A stretch of DNA of 22,431 bases. It comes from an uncultured Clostridia bacterium (GTDB taxonomy: Bacteria > Bacillota > Clostridia > Oscillospirales > Oscillospiraceae). Positions 7,301-15,039 of this stretch are shown piece after piece (positions within the stretch are counted from its first letter, which is position 1; every line of letters starts with the position of its first letter). The stretch covers positions 1 to 22,431 of the forward strand of contig CALICR010000130.1 of NCBI GenBank assembly GCA_938049125.1, in the 5' to 3' direction. The position numbers and the translations under genes were made by a program. The notes beneath the pieces were generated by a model, which did no database searches, was not told the DNA's origin, and saw only the letters and a list, made by a program, of their open reading frames with translations.

Positions 7301-7723
7301 TTATCCGCGCCGGGCGCGGCGGCGGCCTAGGAGGAGGCAGAGGAGGCCGGCGGCGGTGAGGAGGGGGACGGGCCACCAGAGGAGGCCGGTCTGGGGGAGC
7401 TTGGCGGGCGGCTGGGCGCTCGGGGCTTGGTTGGTGAGGATGAAGGTCGTGTCCTCCCGGGAGACGGATGCGGTGTAGCCGGGGACGGTGTCCTCGGCGA
7501 TGCGCCAGTCGATAGGGGCACCGCGGTCATCGCTGGCCGGGAGGTCCGTCCAGTCATAGCGCCAGTTGTTTTCGGCACGCAGCGTCACGGTGTCATAGAC
7601 CTTGTCGCCTGCCAGCAGGCGCACGGTAACGGAGGCGGGGCGGGAACTGCTGCCGCCGTCGTCCCAGACCTTCAGGACGCTCCGGCGCACCGGCTCTGCG
7701 GGAAATGCAACATATCCGGACAA
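7301..7723 (-). pseudogene. remnant of a Cna-B/LPXTG cell-wall surface protein (N-terminus lost)
   Basis: 140 codons. Residues 12-98 read as one Cna-B repeat (RRSVLKVWDDGG, RPASVTVRLLAG, NNWRYDWTDLP, VPGYTASVSRED, TTFILTN). A complete sorting signal follows: LPQTG at 109-113, a hydrophobic segment (114-133) and RRRARRG. This is the end of a sortase substrate displayed on peptidoglycan. There is no signal peptide: the only available start is a TTG directly after an in-frame TAA, and no Shine-Dalgarno sequence is visible. The fragment begins almost exactly at the start of the Cna-B domain, so the front of a larger adhesin appears deleted. Translation from yfbR read-through is possible, but a product without a signal peptide could not be exported by Sec. 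No sortase gene is in the window. Confidence 0.7.
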
Positions 7724-7774
7724 TTATTTTCATGAATTGAAGCAAAAATTTGGAGCCGGTCTGGAATGCGGCGC

Positions 7775-8350
7775 TCAGGAGAGCTCGTCCAGGTTCTTCT
7801 GGAAGCTGGGCAGGCAGTGGACGAGGAAGTAGTCAAGGCAGGGCAGCTCCAGCTCCCGCAGGGCCTGCTCCGTCTGGCGGGCGGCGGCGTCGAACTCCTG
7901 ATTCCCGGCCTTCTGCTCCTCAATGCACTTGATGTGGGCCGAGAGCTTGTCTGCGGCCTTGACGATGCGGGCCGTCGCTTCGTCGCTCTCCAGCAGCAGG
8001 GGTGCGTAGCTCGCCCGCAGCTCCGGCGGCAGCAGATCGAGGAGCTTCTCGCAGGACACGCGCTCCACGGCCTTGTAGGCGGTGCGGATCTCGGGGTTAT
8101 AGTACTTGACCGGCGTGGGCAGGTCGCCGGTGAGGATCTCCGAGGCGTCGTGGAAGAGGGCCGCCGTGGCACAGGCCTCCGGATCGGCGGAGCCGCCGAG
8201 GATGTCCCGGTCGATCAGGGCCAGGGCGTGGGCCAGCACGGCCACCATGTGGCTGTGCTCCTGGATGTTTTCGGAAAAGGTGTTGCGCATCAGACCCCAG
8301 CGCGTGATGTAGCGCATCCGGGAGATGAGGGCGTAAAAGGGATACTGCAT
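7775..8350 (-). CDS. yfbR: 5'-deoxynucleotidase, YfbR family
   Basis: 191 aa. It strongly resembles E. coli YfbR, an HD-domain phosphohydrolase that dephosphorylates deoxyribonucleoside 5'-monophosphates. Conserved blocks: SRMRYITRWGLMRN, ENIQEHSHMVAVLAHAL, the HD signature LFHDASEILTGDLPTPVKYY, IVKAADKLSAHIKCIEE, and a C-terminal YFLVHCLPSFQKNLDELS. Metal residues are the first His (EHS), the HD pair and a later Asp (AADK). The start ATG has AAGGAG 7-8 nt upstream. It is transcribed divergently from the DUF2207-like gene, and a 20-bp palindrome covers its predicted -10 and start site. The next 50 nt lead into the surface-protein remnant with no obvious terminator. Confidence 0.94.
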   Translation of the reverse strand: MQYPFYALISRMRYITRWGLMRNTFSENIQEHSHMVAVLAHALALIDRDILGGSADPEACATAALFHDASEILTGDLPTPVKYYNPEIRTAYKAVERVSCEKLLDLLPPELRASYAPLLLESDEATARIVKAADKLSAHIKCIEEQKAGNQEFDAAARQTEQALRELELPCLDYFLVHCLPSFQKNLDELS

Positions 8351-8366
8351 GGCGGTTCTCCTTATT

Positions 8367-8386
8367 TATATAGGTATACCTATATA
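8367..8386. promoter_or_regulatory. 20-bp perfect palindrome, candidate operator at the yfbR promoter
   Basis: TATATAGGTATACCTATATA, centred between 8376 and 8377, with perfect symmetry over 10 bp each way. It overlaps the predicted yfbR -10 and the start site, lying 17 nt before its start codon. The AT-rich palindrome stands out against the surrounding GC-rich DNA. A repressor of the GntR type is one candidate; no regulator gene adjoins it. Confidence 0.6.
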
Positions 8387-8412
8387 CTAGCACAGGCGCG
8401 GGCGGTTGACTA
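8384..8412 (-). promoter_or_regulatory. putative promoter of yfbR
   Basis: On the minus strand TAGTCA (8412-8407), 17 nt, and TAGTAT (8389-8384), with TGC directly before the -10 (extended -10). The start would fall inside the 20-bp palindrome. Confidence 0.5.
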
Positions 8413-8456
8413 TAAAAAAATTGCGGCTTTGCATTGCCTTTTTCCACTGCGCATGA

Positions 8457-8470
8457 TACCTTATAAGGTA
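8457..8470. promoter_or_regulatory. 14-bp perfect palindrome upstream of the DUF2207-like gene
   Basis: TACCTTATAAGGTA. It contains the TACC and GGTA half-elements found in the opposite order in the nearby 20-bp palindrome. It lies 28 nt before the GTG start of the plus-strand gene, near where its core promoter must be. I see no convincing -35/-10 pair for that gene (a weak TTGCAT-N17-CATGAT ends at 8457). Confidence 0.45.
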
Positions 8471-8498
8471 GCAGAAATTTGGAAAGGGGGATACGCCT

Positions 8499-10175
8499 GT
8501 GAAAACGCTGCTGCGGTGGCTTCTGGCCGTGCTGGTGCTCACGCTCTGCGCCGTGGGCGTATCCGCCGCGGACACCACCGTCACGAAGATGGACGTCCAG
8601 GCCGTCGTGGACCGATATGGAAACTGCGACGTCACCCTGACGGCGGAGGTGAACTTCGAAAGCGCCGCCTCGGGCGAGCTCTGGCTGCCCGTGGGCACGG
8701 ACGTCGCCCGCATCTCCCTGTCCGGCTACCGGGTCTCGAAGCAGACCGTGGACGGGAACGTCTGGCTGGTCCTCAAAAACAGCGACGGCATGGTGGGTGC
8801 GAAGACCTTTGTGCTGAGCTACCGCCAGCTCCGCGCCGCGTCCCCGAACACCGACGGGACCCAGAAGCTGGACCTGGCGCTGGTCTGCCCCCTCTGGGCC
8901 TGGCGGGTGGAGACGCTGAGCTTCAGCGTCACCATGCCGAAGGAATTCGACGCGAAGCCCGAATTCCTCAGCGGCTACTTTGCCGATGCCCTCGCCGTGG
9001 AGGATACGGTGGAGGGCCAGACCATCCGCGGCACCGTGTCCGGCGGCCTGCTGGACCGGGAGTCCGTCCATCTGACCATGGATCTGCCCGCGGGCTACTT
9101 CCGGCTGCGGAACCTCCAGGGCGGTACGGTCCGGTTTGATATGGCGCTCCTCGCCCTGCTGGGGGCCGCCTGCCTCCTCTACTGGTTTTTGACGCTGCGG
9201 AACCCGCTGCCCCGCCGCCGGGTGCGGCAGCTGCCGCCGGACGGCGTCTCCGCCTGGGAGCTGCCCTACGTCATGAGCGGCGGCGGGCCGGACACGGGCC
9301 TGCTGCTGACCGAGTGGGGCGCGCTGGGCTATCTCACCATCCGGGTGGAGAAAAACGGCCGGGTGACGCTGCGTTCGCGCATCCCCATGGCCAACGAGCG
9401 CCGGGTCTTCGAGGCGAAGACCTATGCGGCCCTGTTCCGCAAGGGGCAGGAGTGTGCGGGTGACACGCCCCACTGCCGCCGGACCCTCGCCCATGCGGCG
9501 GCGGGCTGCCGCCGGTTCTGGAACCGCCGCCTCTTCGCGGCGGACAGCGGCAATCCCCGGCTGCTGGCCATCGGCGCGGCGCTGATGCTCGGCGTCATCT
9601 GGTTCCGGGCCATGGACCTCTGGCTGCCGCCCAAGGCGCTGCGGATGCTGCTGATGCTCCCGGCGCTGCCGCTGGGCGCGCTGGCGGGACTGGCGCTTCA
9701 GAATGCGGTCCGGGAGGCCGTCCGGCGCACACCGGGCCGCGGGCTGCTGCTGCCGCTGGCGGCCCTGGCGCTCACGGCGCTGCTGGCCCAGAAGGGCGGC
9801 GGCTGGTCCTTCGCGCTGCTGGGCCTGCTGATCCAGGTGCTGGCCGCGTTGGGCACCCTGTCCGGCGGACGGCGCACGGCCTCTGCCCGGGACCGGGCCG
9901 CGGAGCTGCGCGGCTTCCGGCGCTACCTGCGGACCGCGGATACCCACCGGCTCCAGCAGCTGCTCCGGGAGGACAGCCAATATTTCTATGCGCTGCTGCC
10001 CTATGCCGAGGCTCTCGGCGTGGGCCGGGCCTTTGCCAAGCGCTTTGCGAACCTTCCCCTGGACCCCTGTACCTTCCTGGAGGACGGCGGCAGCGGCGCG
10101 ACAGCCATGGCCTTTTACCGGCGCTACCGTCGGGTGCTCCGCAAGCTGCGCGGGACCCGAAATCTGACGCTCTGA
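8499..10175 (+). CDS. DUF2207-like exported/membrane protein
   Basis: 558 aa with a typical signal peptide (MKTLLRWLLAVLVLTLCAVG, cleavage near VSA-AD). A beta-rich outer domain (about 25-205) follows, a membrane helix at about 213-232, a basic RRR motif, an intracellular segment, and four more hydrophobic stretches at about 353-372, 379-400, 414-430 and 435-453. The tail is soluble and Arg/Tyr-rich. This order (signal, beta domain, helix, cytosolic part, helices) matches the DUF2207 predicted membrane family, whose function is unknown. The start is GTG with GGAAAGGGGG about 9 nt upstream. The DUF3786 gene begins 10 nt after the stop, so the two are co-transcribed. Family assignment is by overall architecture, not a single diagnostic motif. 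Confidence 0.75.
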   Translation: MKTLLRWLLAVLVLTLCAVGVSAADTTVTKMDVQAVVDRYGNCDVTLTAEVNFESAASGELWLPVGTDVARISLSGYRVSKQTVDGNVWLVLKNSDGMVGAKTFVLSYRQLRAASPNTDGTQKLDLALVCPLWAWRVETLSFSVTMPKEFDAKPEFLSGYFADALAVEDTVEGQTIRGTVSGGLLDRESVHLTMDLPAGYFRLRNLQGGTVRFDMALLALLGAACLLYWFLTLRNPLPRRRVRQLPPDGVSAWELPYVMSGGGPDTGLLLTEWGALGYLTIRVEKNGRVTLRSRIPMANERRVFEAKTYAALFRKGQECAGDTPHCRRTLAHAAAGCRRFWNRRLFAADSGNPRLLAIGAALMLGVIWFRAMDLWLPPKALRMLLMLPALPLGALAGLALQNAVREAVRRTPGRGLLLPLAALALTALLAQKGGGWSFALLGLLIQVLAALGTLSGGRRTASARDRAAELRGFRRYLRTADTHRLQQLLREDSQYFYALLPYAEALGVGRAFAKRFANLPLDPCTFLEDGGSGATAMAFYRRYRRVLRKLRGTRNLTL

Positions 10176-10185
10176 GGTGAGGATC

Positions 10186-10782
10186 ATGGCGAATTTTGAC
10201 AGGCTGGCGGAGCAGGGCAAGCCCTTCTTCCTCCGCTGCGACCAGAGGACCATCCTCCGCCGCTTCCCGGGGCTGGAGGCCGACGCGGGGCACCTTTACC
10301 CCCGCTTCTGCGGCGAGCGCTTCGCCGTGGACCGGGAGACCGGCGATGTGACCGGCCCGGACGGCCAAAAGGCCGGACCGGCGGAGACACTGGCCATCTT
10401 CGACTGGCTCTGCCACCAGGACGCGCCCGTCCGCCTCGCGGGCGAGTGGCGCACCACGAACACCCTGCCCGGCTGCGGCCAGAGCAACCCGGACGACGCG
10501 AAGCTGAACGGCGTCTGGGGCGCGCGCTTCTCCGGAAAGCTCCCGGAGCTGCGCCGGGCCTGCGCGGCCCTGGGCGGCGCACCGTTCCCGGTGGGCGACG
10601 CGGCGGCGGAGCTGCCGGTGTTCGACGGCTTCCGCGCCGTGTTCCAGTTCTGGGAGGGCGACGACGAGTTCCCTGCTTCCATCCGCTTCCTCTGGGACGC
10701 ATCGGCGCTCCAATACCTCCACTATGAGACGCTCTACTATATCATGGGCTGCCTGCTCGAGCGGCTGGCCGCCCGGCTGTGA
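10186..10782 (+). CDS. DUF3786-family protein
   Basis: 198 aa, cytosolic, no membrane segment. The N-terminal strand pair (PRFCGERFAVDRETGDVTGPDG), the LAIFDWLCHQDAP and GEWR segments, a central FSGKLPELRRACAALGG and the C-terminal block FWEGDDEFPASIRFLWDASA followed by YLHYETLYYIMG match my recollection of DUF3786, a family of unknown function frequent in anaerobes and often placed with corrinoid or one-carbon genes. No such genes are near here. The ATG is preferred because GAGGTGAGG lies 4 nt upstream; an in-frame GTG three codons earlier lies in that site. Second gene of a two-gene unit ending at the terminator 7 nt downstream. Confidence 0.8.
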   Translation: MANFDRLAEQGKPFFLRCDQRTILRRFPGLEADAGHLYPRFCGERFAVDRETGDVTGPDGQKAGPAETLAIFDWLCHQDAPVRLAGEWRTTNTLPGCGQSNPDDAKLNGVWGARFSGKLPELRRACAALGGAPFPVGDAAAELPVFDGFRAVFQFWEGDDEFPASIRFLWDASALQYLHYETLYYIMGCLLERLAARL

Positions 10783-10789
10783 CGCGCCG

Positions 10790-10819
10790 CGCCCCGCAGA
10801 GGCCTCTGCGGGGCGTTTT
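10790..10819 (+). terminator. intrinsic terminator after the DUF3786 gene
   Basis: A 26-bp perfect inverted repeat (CGCCCCGCAGAGG at 10790-10802 and its complement at 10803-10815) followed by TTTT. Confidence 0.85.
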
Positions 10820-10872
10820 GCACATCTCGGGCGGGGAAGTATGAAAAAGCTGTAACTTTTTTGTTTCCGCCC

Positions 10873-10901
10873 TTTTCCTGCCGGGGGAGTTGTGCTATAA
10901 T
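10873..10901 (+). promoter_or_regulatory. putative promoter of the U32-maf-mreCD-PBP2 unit
   Basis: An extended -10, TGCTATAAT, with perfect TATAAT at 10896-10901. The -35 hexamer at 17 nt is TTTTCC (weak), which fits an extended -10 promoter. It lies 74 nt before the first start codon. Confidence 0.65.
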
Positions 10902-10974
10902 ATATTTTGTATCGAAAAAATTCCGGCGCGCTGCGCCGTTTTCCCGAACTCACCATGAAAACGAGGGGTAATCT

Positions 10975-13059
10975 ATGCTTGAATTGCTGGCTCCGGCCGG
11001 GTCCATGGAGGCGCTGCGCGCCGCCATTCAGAACGGGGCCGACGCGGTCTATCTCGGCTCCGGGGCCTTCAACGCCCGCATGGGCGCGAAGAACTTCGGC
11101 CCGGACGAGCTGCTGGAGGCCGTCACCTACTGCCATGTCCGCGGTGCGGCGGTCCACCTGACCCTGAATACGCTGGCCTCGGACCGGGAGCTGCCGAAGG
11201 TGGCGGAGACCATCCGCATGGCGGCCCGCTGCGGGGTGGACGCCTTCATCGTCCAGGACCTGGGCGTCGTGACGCTTTGCCGGGAGATCGCGCCCCATAT
11301 CCCCGTCCACGCCAGCACCCAGATGAGCATCCACTCGCTGGAGGGCGTGCAGGCCGCCGAGGCCCTGGGGGCCAGCCGGATCGTTCTGGCCCGGGAGCTG
11401 CCCAAGGAGGACATCGCCTACATCTGCCAGCGCAGCAGCGCCGAGATCGAGGTCTTCGTCCACGGCGCGCTCTGCATGTGCTACTCGGGCCAGTGCTACT
11501 TCTCCTCCGTCATCGGCACCCGCAGCGGCAACCGCGGCCAGTGCGCCCAGCCCTGCCGCCTGCCCTACGGCTACGGCCGCTTCGCGGACCGCTATCCGCT
11601 GAGCCTCAAGGACAACTGCCTCATCGACCGGCTCCGGGAGCTGGAGCGCATGGGCGTCGCGTCCATCAAGATCGAGGGCCGGGCCAAGCGGCCCGAATAC
11701 GTGGCCACCGTCGTGCGCATCTACCGCAAGGCCCTGGACGGCGAGCCGCTGACCCGGGACGACGCCCGGGACCTTCAGAATATCTTCTCCCGCCAGGGCT
11801 TCACCGAGGGCTACTATACCGGCGAGACCGGCCCGGATATGTTCGGCACCCGCCAGGAGACCCGGGAGGACCGGGCGCTGCTGAGCGCGGCCCGGGCGAC
11901 CTACGAGTCCGGCGAGCGGCCCCGGGTGCCCGTGCACTTCACCGCCGTGGTCCAGCGGGGTCAGCCCGCGCTGCTGGCCGTCGAGGACGACCGAGGCAAC
12001 ACCTGCAAGACCGCGGGCGCGCCGCCGGAGCTGGCGGTCAACCGTCCGCTGACGCCGGAGAGCCTCTGCGACCGCCTGCGCAAGACCGGCGGGACGCCCT
12101 ACTACCTCAGTGACTTCCGGGGCGTCATCGACCCGGGACTGACGCTGTCTGCCGCCGCCATCAATGCCCTGCGGCGGGAGGTGCTGGCGGAGCTGTCCGC
12201 CGTCCGCAGCCGTCCGGCCGCGCCGAAGCTCGGCACGCCCTCCAAGACCCCGGTCCGGCCGGGAGCCAAGGCCATGCCGGCGCTGACGGTGTCGGTGCTC
12301 CGGGCGGACCAGATCACGCGGAAGCTCCTCGCGGCCCGGCCCGCGGTGCTCTATGTGCCGCTGAGCGAGCTGGCGGAGCACCGGGAGATCGCCTCCCTGC
12401 TGCCCGCGGGCACGGAGCTGTGCGTCACGATGCCGCGGGTCGTCCGCGACGGCGAGGCGCGGCAGGTTCTCGCCCAGCTGGCCGTGGCCCGGACCCTCGG
12501 GGCCGCCTCGGTGCTGACGGGGAACCTGGGCCAGATCGCCGCCGTACAGGCCCTGGGCTTCCGGGTCCGGGGCGACTTCGGCCTCAACGTCTTCAATTCC
12601 CGCACCGTGGATGTGCTGCGGAAGCAGGGTCTCGCTTCCCTGCTCTGCTCCTTCGAGCTGACGCTGCCCCAGATCCGGGACCTCAGCAAGGCCGTGCCCA
12701 CGGAGCTGCTGGTCTACGGCCGCCTGCCGCTGATGCTGACGGAGAACTGCATCATCAGGAACCGCACCGGCGCCTGCGCCTGCACCGGCGGGCCGACGAA
12801 GCTCGTGGACCGCATGGGCCAGGAGTTCCCCATCGTCCGGGACCCCGGCACCTGCCGCAGCGTCGTGCTGAACGGAAAGAAGCTCTATCTGCTGGACCGC
12901 CGCCGCGCCATGCCGGCGCTGGGCCTCTGGGCCGTGCGGCTCCAGTTCACCACCGAGAACCCGTCCGAGGTCTCCCGGGTCGTCGCGGACTATGAAGCCG
13001 CGGCCCCCTTCGACCCCGCGGGCTGCACCCGGGGACTTTACCATCGAGGAGTGGAATGA
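10975..13059 (+). CDS. peptidase U32-family protein, RlhA-like
   Basis: 694 aa: U32 domain (about 1-330) plus a long C-terminal half of the DUF3656 type. U32 motifs: LELLAPAGSMEALRAAI at the N-terminus, GADAVYLG, VHASTQMSIHS, then VFVHGALCMCYSGQC at about 159-173 and GNRGQCAQPCRLPY, giving the Cys cluster proposed to hold an iron-sulfur centre. Proteins of this length and layout resemble E. coli RlhA, which is needed for hydroxylation of 23S rRNA C2501; shorter relatives act in tRNA hydroxylation. The old collagenase name is probably misleading. GAGGGG lies 6 nt before the ATG. It heads a long operon; maf starts two bases after its stop. The RNA target here is inferred. Confidence 0.9.
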   Translation: MLELLAPAGSMEALRAAIQNGADAVYLGSGAFNARMGAKNFGPDELLEAVTYCHVRGAAVHLTLNTLASDRELPKVAETIRMAARCGVDAFIVQDLGVVTLCREIAPHIPVHASTQMSIHSLEGVQAAEALGASRIVLARELPKEDIAYICQRSSAEIEVFVHGALCMCYSGQCYFSSVIGTRSGNRGQCAQPCRLPYGYGRFADRYPLSLKDNCLIDRLRELERMGVASIKIEGRAKRPEYVATVVRIYRKALDGEPLTRDDARDLQNIFSRQGFTEGYYTGETGPDMFGTRQETREDRALLSAARATYESGERPRVPVHFTAVVQRGQPALLAVEDDRGNTCKTAGAPPELAVNRPLTPESLCDRLRKTGGTPYYLSDFRGVIDPGLTLSAAAINALRREVLAELSAVRSRPAAPKLGTPSKTPVRPGAKAMPALTVSVLRADQITRKLLAARPAVLYVPLSELAEHREIASLLPAGTELCVTMPRVVRDGEARQVLAQLAVARTLGAASVLTGNLGQIAAVQALGFRVRGDFGLNVFNSRTVDVLRKQGLASLLCSFELTLPQIRDLSKAVPTELLVYGRLPLMLTENCIIRNRTGACACTGGPTKLVDRMGQEFPIVRDPGTCRSVVLNGKKLYLLDRRRAMPALGLWAVRLQFTTENPSEVSRVVADYEAAAPFDPAGCTRGLYHRGVE

Positions 13060-13060
13060 T

Positions 13061-13657
13061 ATGGCACTGATCCTTGCCTCCTCGTCACCGCGCCGCCAGG
13101 CGCTGCTGACGATGCTGGGGCTTTCCTATACGGTCAGGACCGCCGGGATCGACGAGACCATGGACCCGCGCCGCGGCGCGGAGGCCGAGGTGGCGCGCAT
13201 CTGCCGGGCCAAGGCCGACGCGGTGCTGCCGGAGCTGGAGCCCGAGGACGTGGTCATCGCCGCGGACACCGTCGTCTGCCTGGACGGCCGCATCCTCGGC
13301 AAGCCGAAGTCGCCGGAGGAGGCGCGGGCCATGCTCACGGCCCTGTCCGGCCGGACCCACCAGGTCCGCACCGGCGTCACCGTCTGCACGAAGACCCGGG
13401 CGCTGACGGAGGTGGACCTGACCGGCGTCACCTTCCGGCCCCTGTCCGAGGCGGAAATCGCGGCCTATGTCGAGGGCGGCGAGCCCATGGACAAGGCCGG
13501 GGCCTACGGCGCCCAGGGGCTTGGCTCCATCTTCGTGGAGCGCCTCGACGGCGACTATTTTAACGTGATGGGGCTGCCGCTCTGCCGGCTGTCCCGGATG
13601 CTGGAACAGTTCGGCATCGCCATCCTCGGCGGCGCCGGAGAGAGGGGAACACTGTGA
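13061..13657 (+). CDS. maf: Maf-family nucleoside triphosphate pyrophosphatase
   Basis: 198 aa, the normal Maf length. It hydrolyses non-canonical or excess nucleoside triphosphates (dTTP/UTP in the YhdE type) to monophosphates. The N-terminal substrate loop is SSSPRR (7-12), the catalytic base lies in AADTVV (D69), and the second signature is DKAGAYGAQG (144-153). The start is the ATG one base after the U32 stop, with GAGGAG 10-15 nt upstream; longer in-frame versions would overlap the U32 gene. Its stop overlaps the mreC GTG, implying coupling. maf next to mreCD is a conserved arrangement in Firmicutes. Confidence 0.95.
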   Translation: MALILASSSPRRQALLTMLGLSYTVRTAGIDETMDPRRGAEAEVARICRAKADAVLPELEPEDVVIAADTVVCLDGRILGKPKSPEEARAMLTALSGRTHQVRTGVTVCTKTRALTEVDLTGVTFRPLSEAEIAAYVEGGEPMDKAGAYGAQGLGSIFVERLDGDYFNVMGLPLCRLSRMLEQFGIAILGGAGERGTL

Positions 13658-14484
13658 AACACTTTTTCTTTTCCAAGCGGGTCCGCATCCTGCTGATCGT
13701 GGCGCTGGCGCTGGCCGTGTTCTTTGCGGTCATCTCCACCATCTCCGGCAGCGGCTCCACGAATCTGGTCCAGACGCTCATGAACCCGGTCCGCAGCCTG
13801 GTGGCCTCGGCCACCCGGTCCGTGGAGCGGATCTACAACTACGCCTACAACTATGAGAACCTCCAGGCCCGGAACACGGTGCTGGAGGAGAAGATCGCCT
13901 CCATGGAGGACGCCATCCGCTCGGCGGACACGCTGGAGCGCGAGAACAACCGCTTCCGGGAGCTGCTGAACCTGGCGGCGGAGCATGACGACTACAAATT
14001 CCTCTCCGCCTACATCATCTCCTGGGATTCCACGAACTGGAAGAGCACGTTCACGGTCAACAAGGGCCAGGACAACGGCCTGGCTGTGGGTATGTGCGCC
14101 GTGACGGAATTCGGCCAGGTCGTGGGCCTCGTCACCGAGGTGGGCGAGAACTGGGCCACCATCACCACGATCCTGGACTCCTCGCTGGAGATCAGCGCCT
14201 CCGTGTCCAGCAGCGGCTACACCGGCGTGGTGGAGGGCTCCTACCGCACCGGCGAGACCGGCAGCCTCCGCCTCAGCTACCTGCCCACGGACGCCGTCAT
14301 GAAGAACGGCGACCAGGTCGTCACCACCGGCTCCACCCTCTACCCCAAGGACCTGATCCTCGGCTACGTGGCCGACGCGGGCCTCGACGACACCGGCGTG
14401 TCCAAGTACGCCGTGCTGGACGCCGCCGTGGACTTCGGGAGCCTCGAGCAGGTCTTCCTCATCACGGAGTACAACACCAACTAA
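13654..14484 (+). CDS. mreC: rod shape-determining protein MreC
   Basis: 276 aa, the usual size. A bitopic membrane protein that links the cytoskeleton to periplasmic-side wall enzymes. One membrane helix (about 10-31), a dimerising coiled coil (about 60-105, ENLQARNTVLEEKIASMED), then the beta-barrel MreC domain with VNKGQDNGLAVGMCAVT, GVVEGSYR and GDQVVTTGSTLYPKDLILGYV. The start is GTG, overlapping the maf stop (GTGA), with AGAGGGG 7 nt upstream. mreB is not in the window, as often seen when an mreC-mreD-pbp2 block is detached. Confidence 0.96.
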   Translation: MKHFFFSKRVRILLIVALALAVFFAVISTISGSGSTNLVQTLMNPVRSLVASATRSVERIYNYAYNYENLQARNTVLEEKIASMEDAIRSADTLERENNRFRELLNLAAEHDDYKFLSAYIISWDSTNWKSTFTVNKGQDNGLAVGMCAVTEFGQVVGLVTEVGENWATITTILDSSLEISASVSSSGYTGVVEGSYRTGETGSLRLSYLPTDAVMKNGDQVVTTGSTLYPKDLILGYVADAGLDDTGVSKYAVLDAAVDFGSLEQVFLITEYNTN

Positions 14485-14517
14485 GAAAAGCCGCTGCGCT
14501 GAAAGGGGGCGCCTCCC

Positions 14518-15036
14518 ATCTTTTCCGAACTGTTTTCCAAACGGCAGCTGACGGAGCTGCTCCGCTGGACCCTCTATGCCGTGCTGTTCCTCTTCGCGGT
14601 GCTGCTCCAGACCGTCGTGCTGCCGCAGATGCCCATCGGGGGTATCACGCTCTGCGCCGTGCCCACCTGCGCCGTCTGCGTGGCCGTGCGGGAGGGGGCC
14701 GAGAAGGCCTCGCTCTATGCCCTGCTCTGCGGCGTCTTCTACTGCATGACCGGCGCGGACTGCGGCCCCATCTATATCGTGAGCCTGACCCTCGCCGCGT
14801 CCATCGCCGGGACCGTCTGCGACCGGTATTATACGCGGGCCATCGTCCCGGCGCTGATCCTCAGCCTGCTGAGCCTTGCCATCGCTGAGGGCGCGGCCTT
14901 CCTGTTCCGCGTCTACATCGGCTCCGTGGCCGCCTCGCTGTGGCAGACGGTGCTGCTGCCGGAAATCCTGCTCTCCGTCCTCGTCTTCCCGCTGATCTAC
15001 CTCGGTGCCTGGGCGGTTTCCCGTATCGGGAGGTAA
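14518..15036 (+). CDS. mreD: rod shape-determining protein MreD, apparent non-canonical start
   Basis: A small, very hydrophobic protein with five to six helices located between mreC and PBP2, as MreD always is; about 172 aa if begun at 14518. Between the in-frame stop at 14500 and the GTG at 14581 there is no ATG, GTG or TTG. The GTG would start inside the first helix, has no ribosome-binding site and cuts off the basic cytosolic N-terminus (FSELFSKRQLTELLRW). The GAAAGGGGG at 14501-14509 is correctly spaced (about 9 nt) for the codon ATC at 14518. I therefore place the start at ATC, with modest certainty; a CTG further in, or a sequence error in an ATG, are alternatives. The next gene begins 4 nt after the stop. 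Confidence 0.75.
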   Translation: MFSELFSKRQLTELLRWTLYAVLFLFAVLLQTVVLPQMPIGGITLCAVPTCAVCVAVREGAEKASLYALLCGVFYCMTGADCGPIYIVSLTLAASIAGTVCDRYYTRAIVPALILSLLSLAIAEGAAFLFRVYIGSVAASLWQTVLLPEILLSVLVFPLIYLGAWAVSRIGR

Positions 15037-15039
15037 TCT

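Noticed and set aside
9772..13044. Antisense open frame of about 1,090 codons opposite the U32 gene and its upstream neighbours
   Set aside because: Crosses a terminator and a promoter of the plus strand, is low-complexity and resembles no protein family; explained by GC bias.
10975..13059. Secreted collagenase-type protease
   Set aside because: There is no signal peptide, and the long U32 plus DUF3656 layout points to RNA modification enzymes such as RlhA rather than proteolysis.
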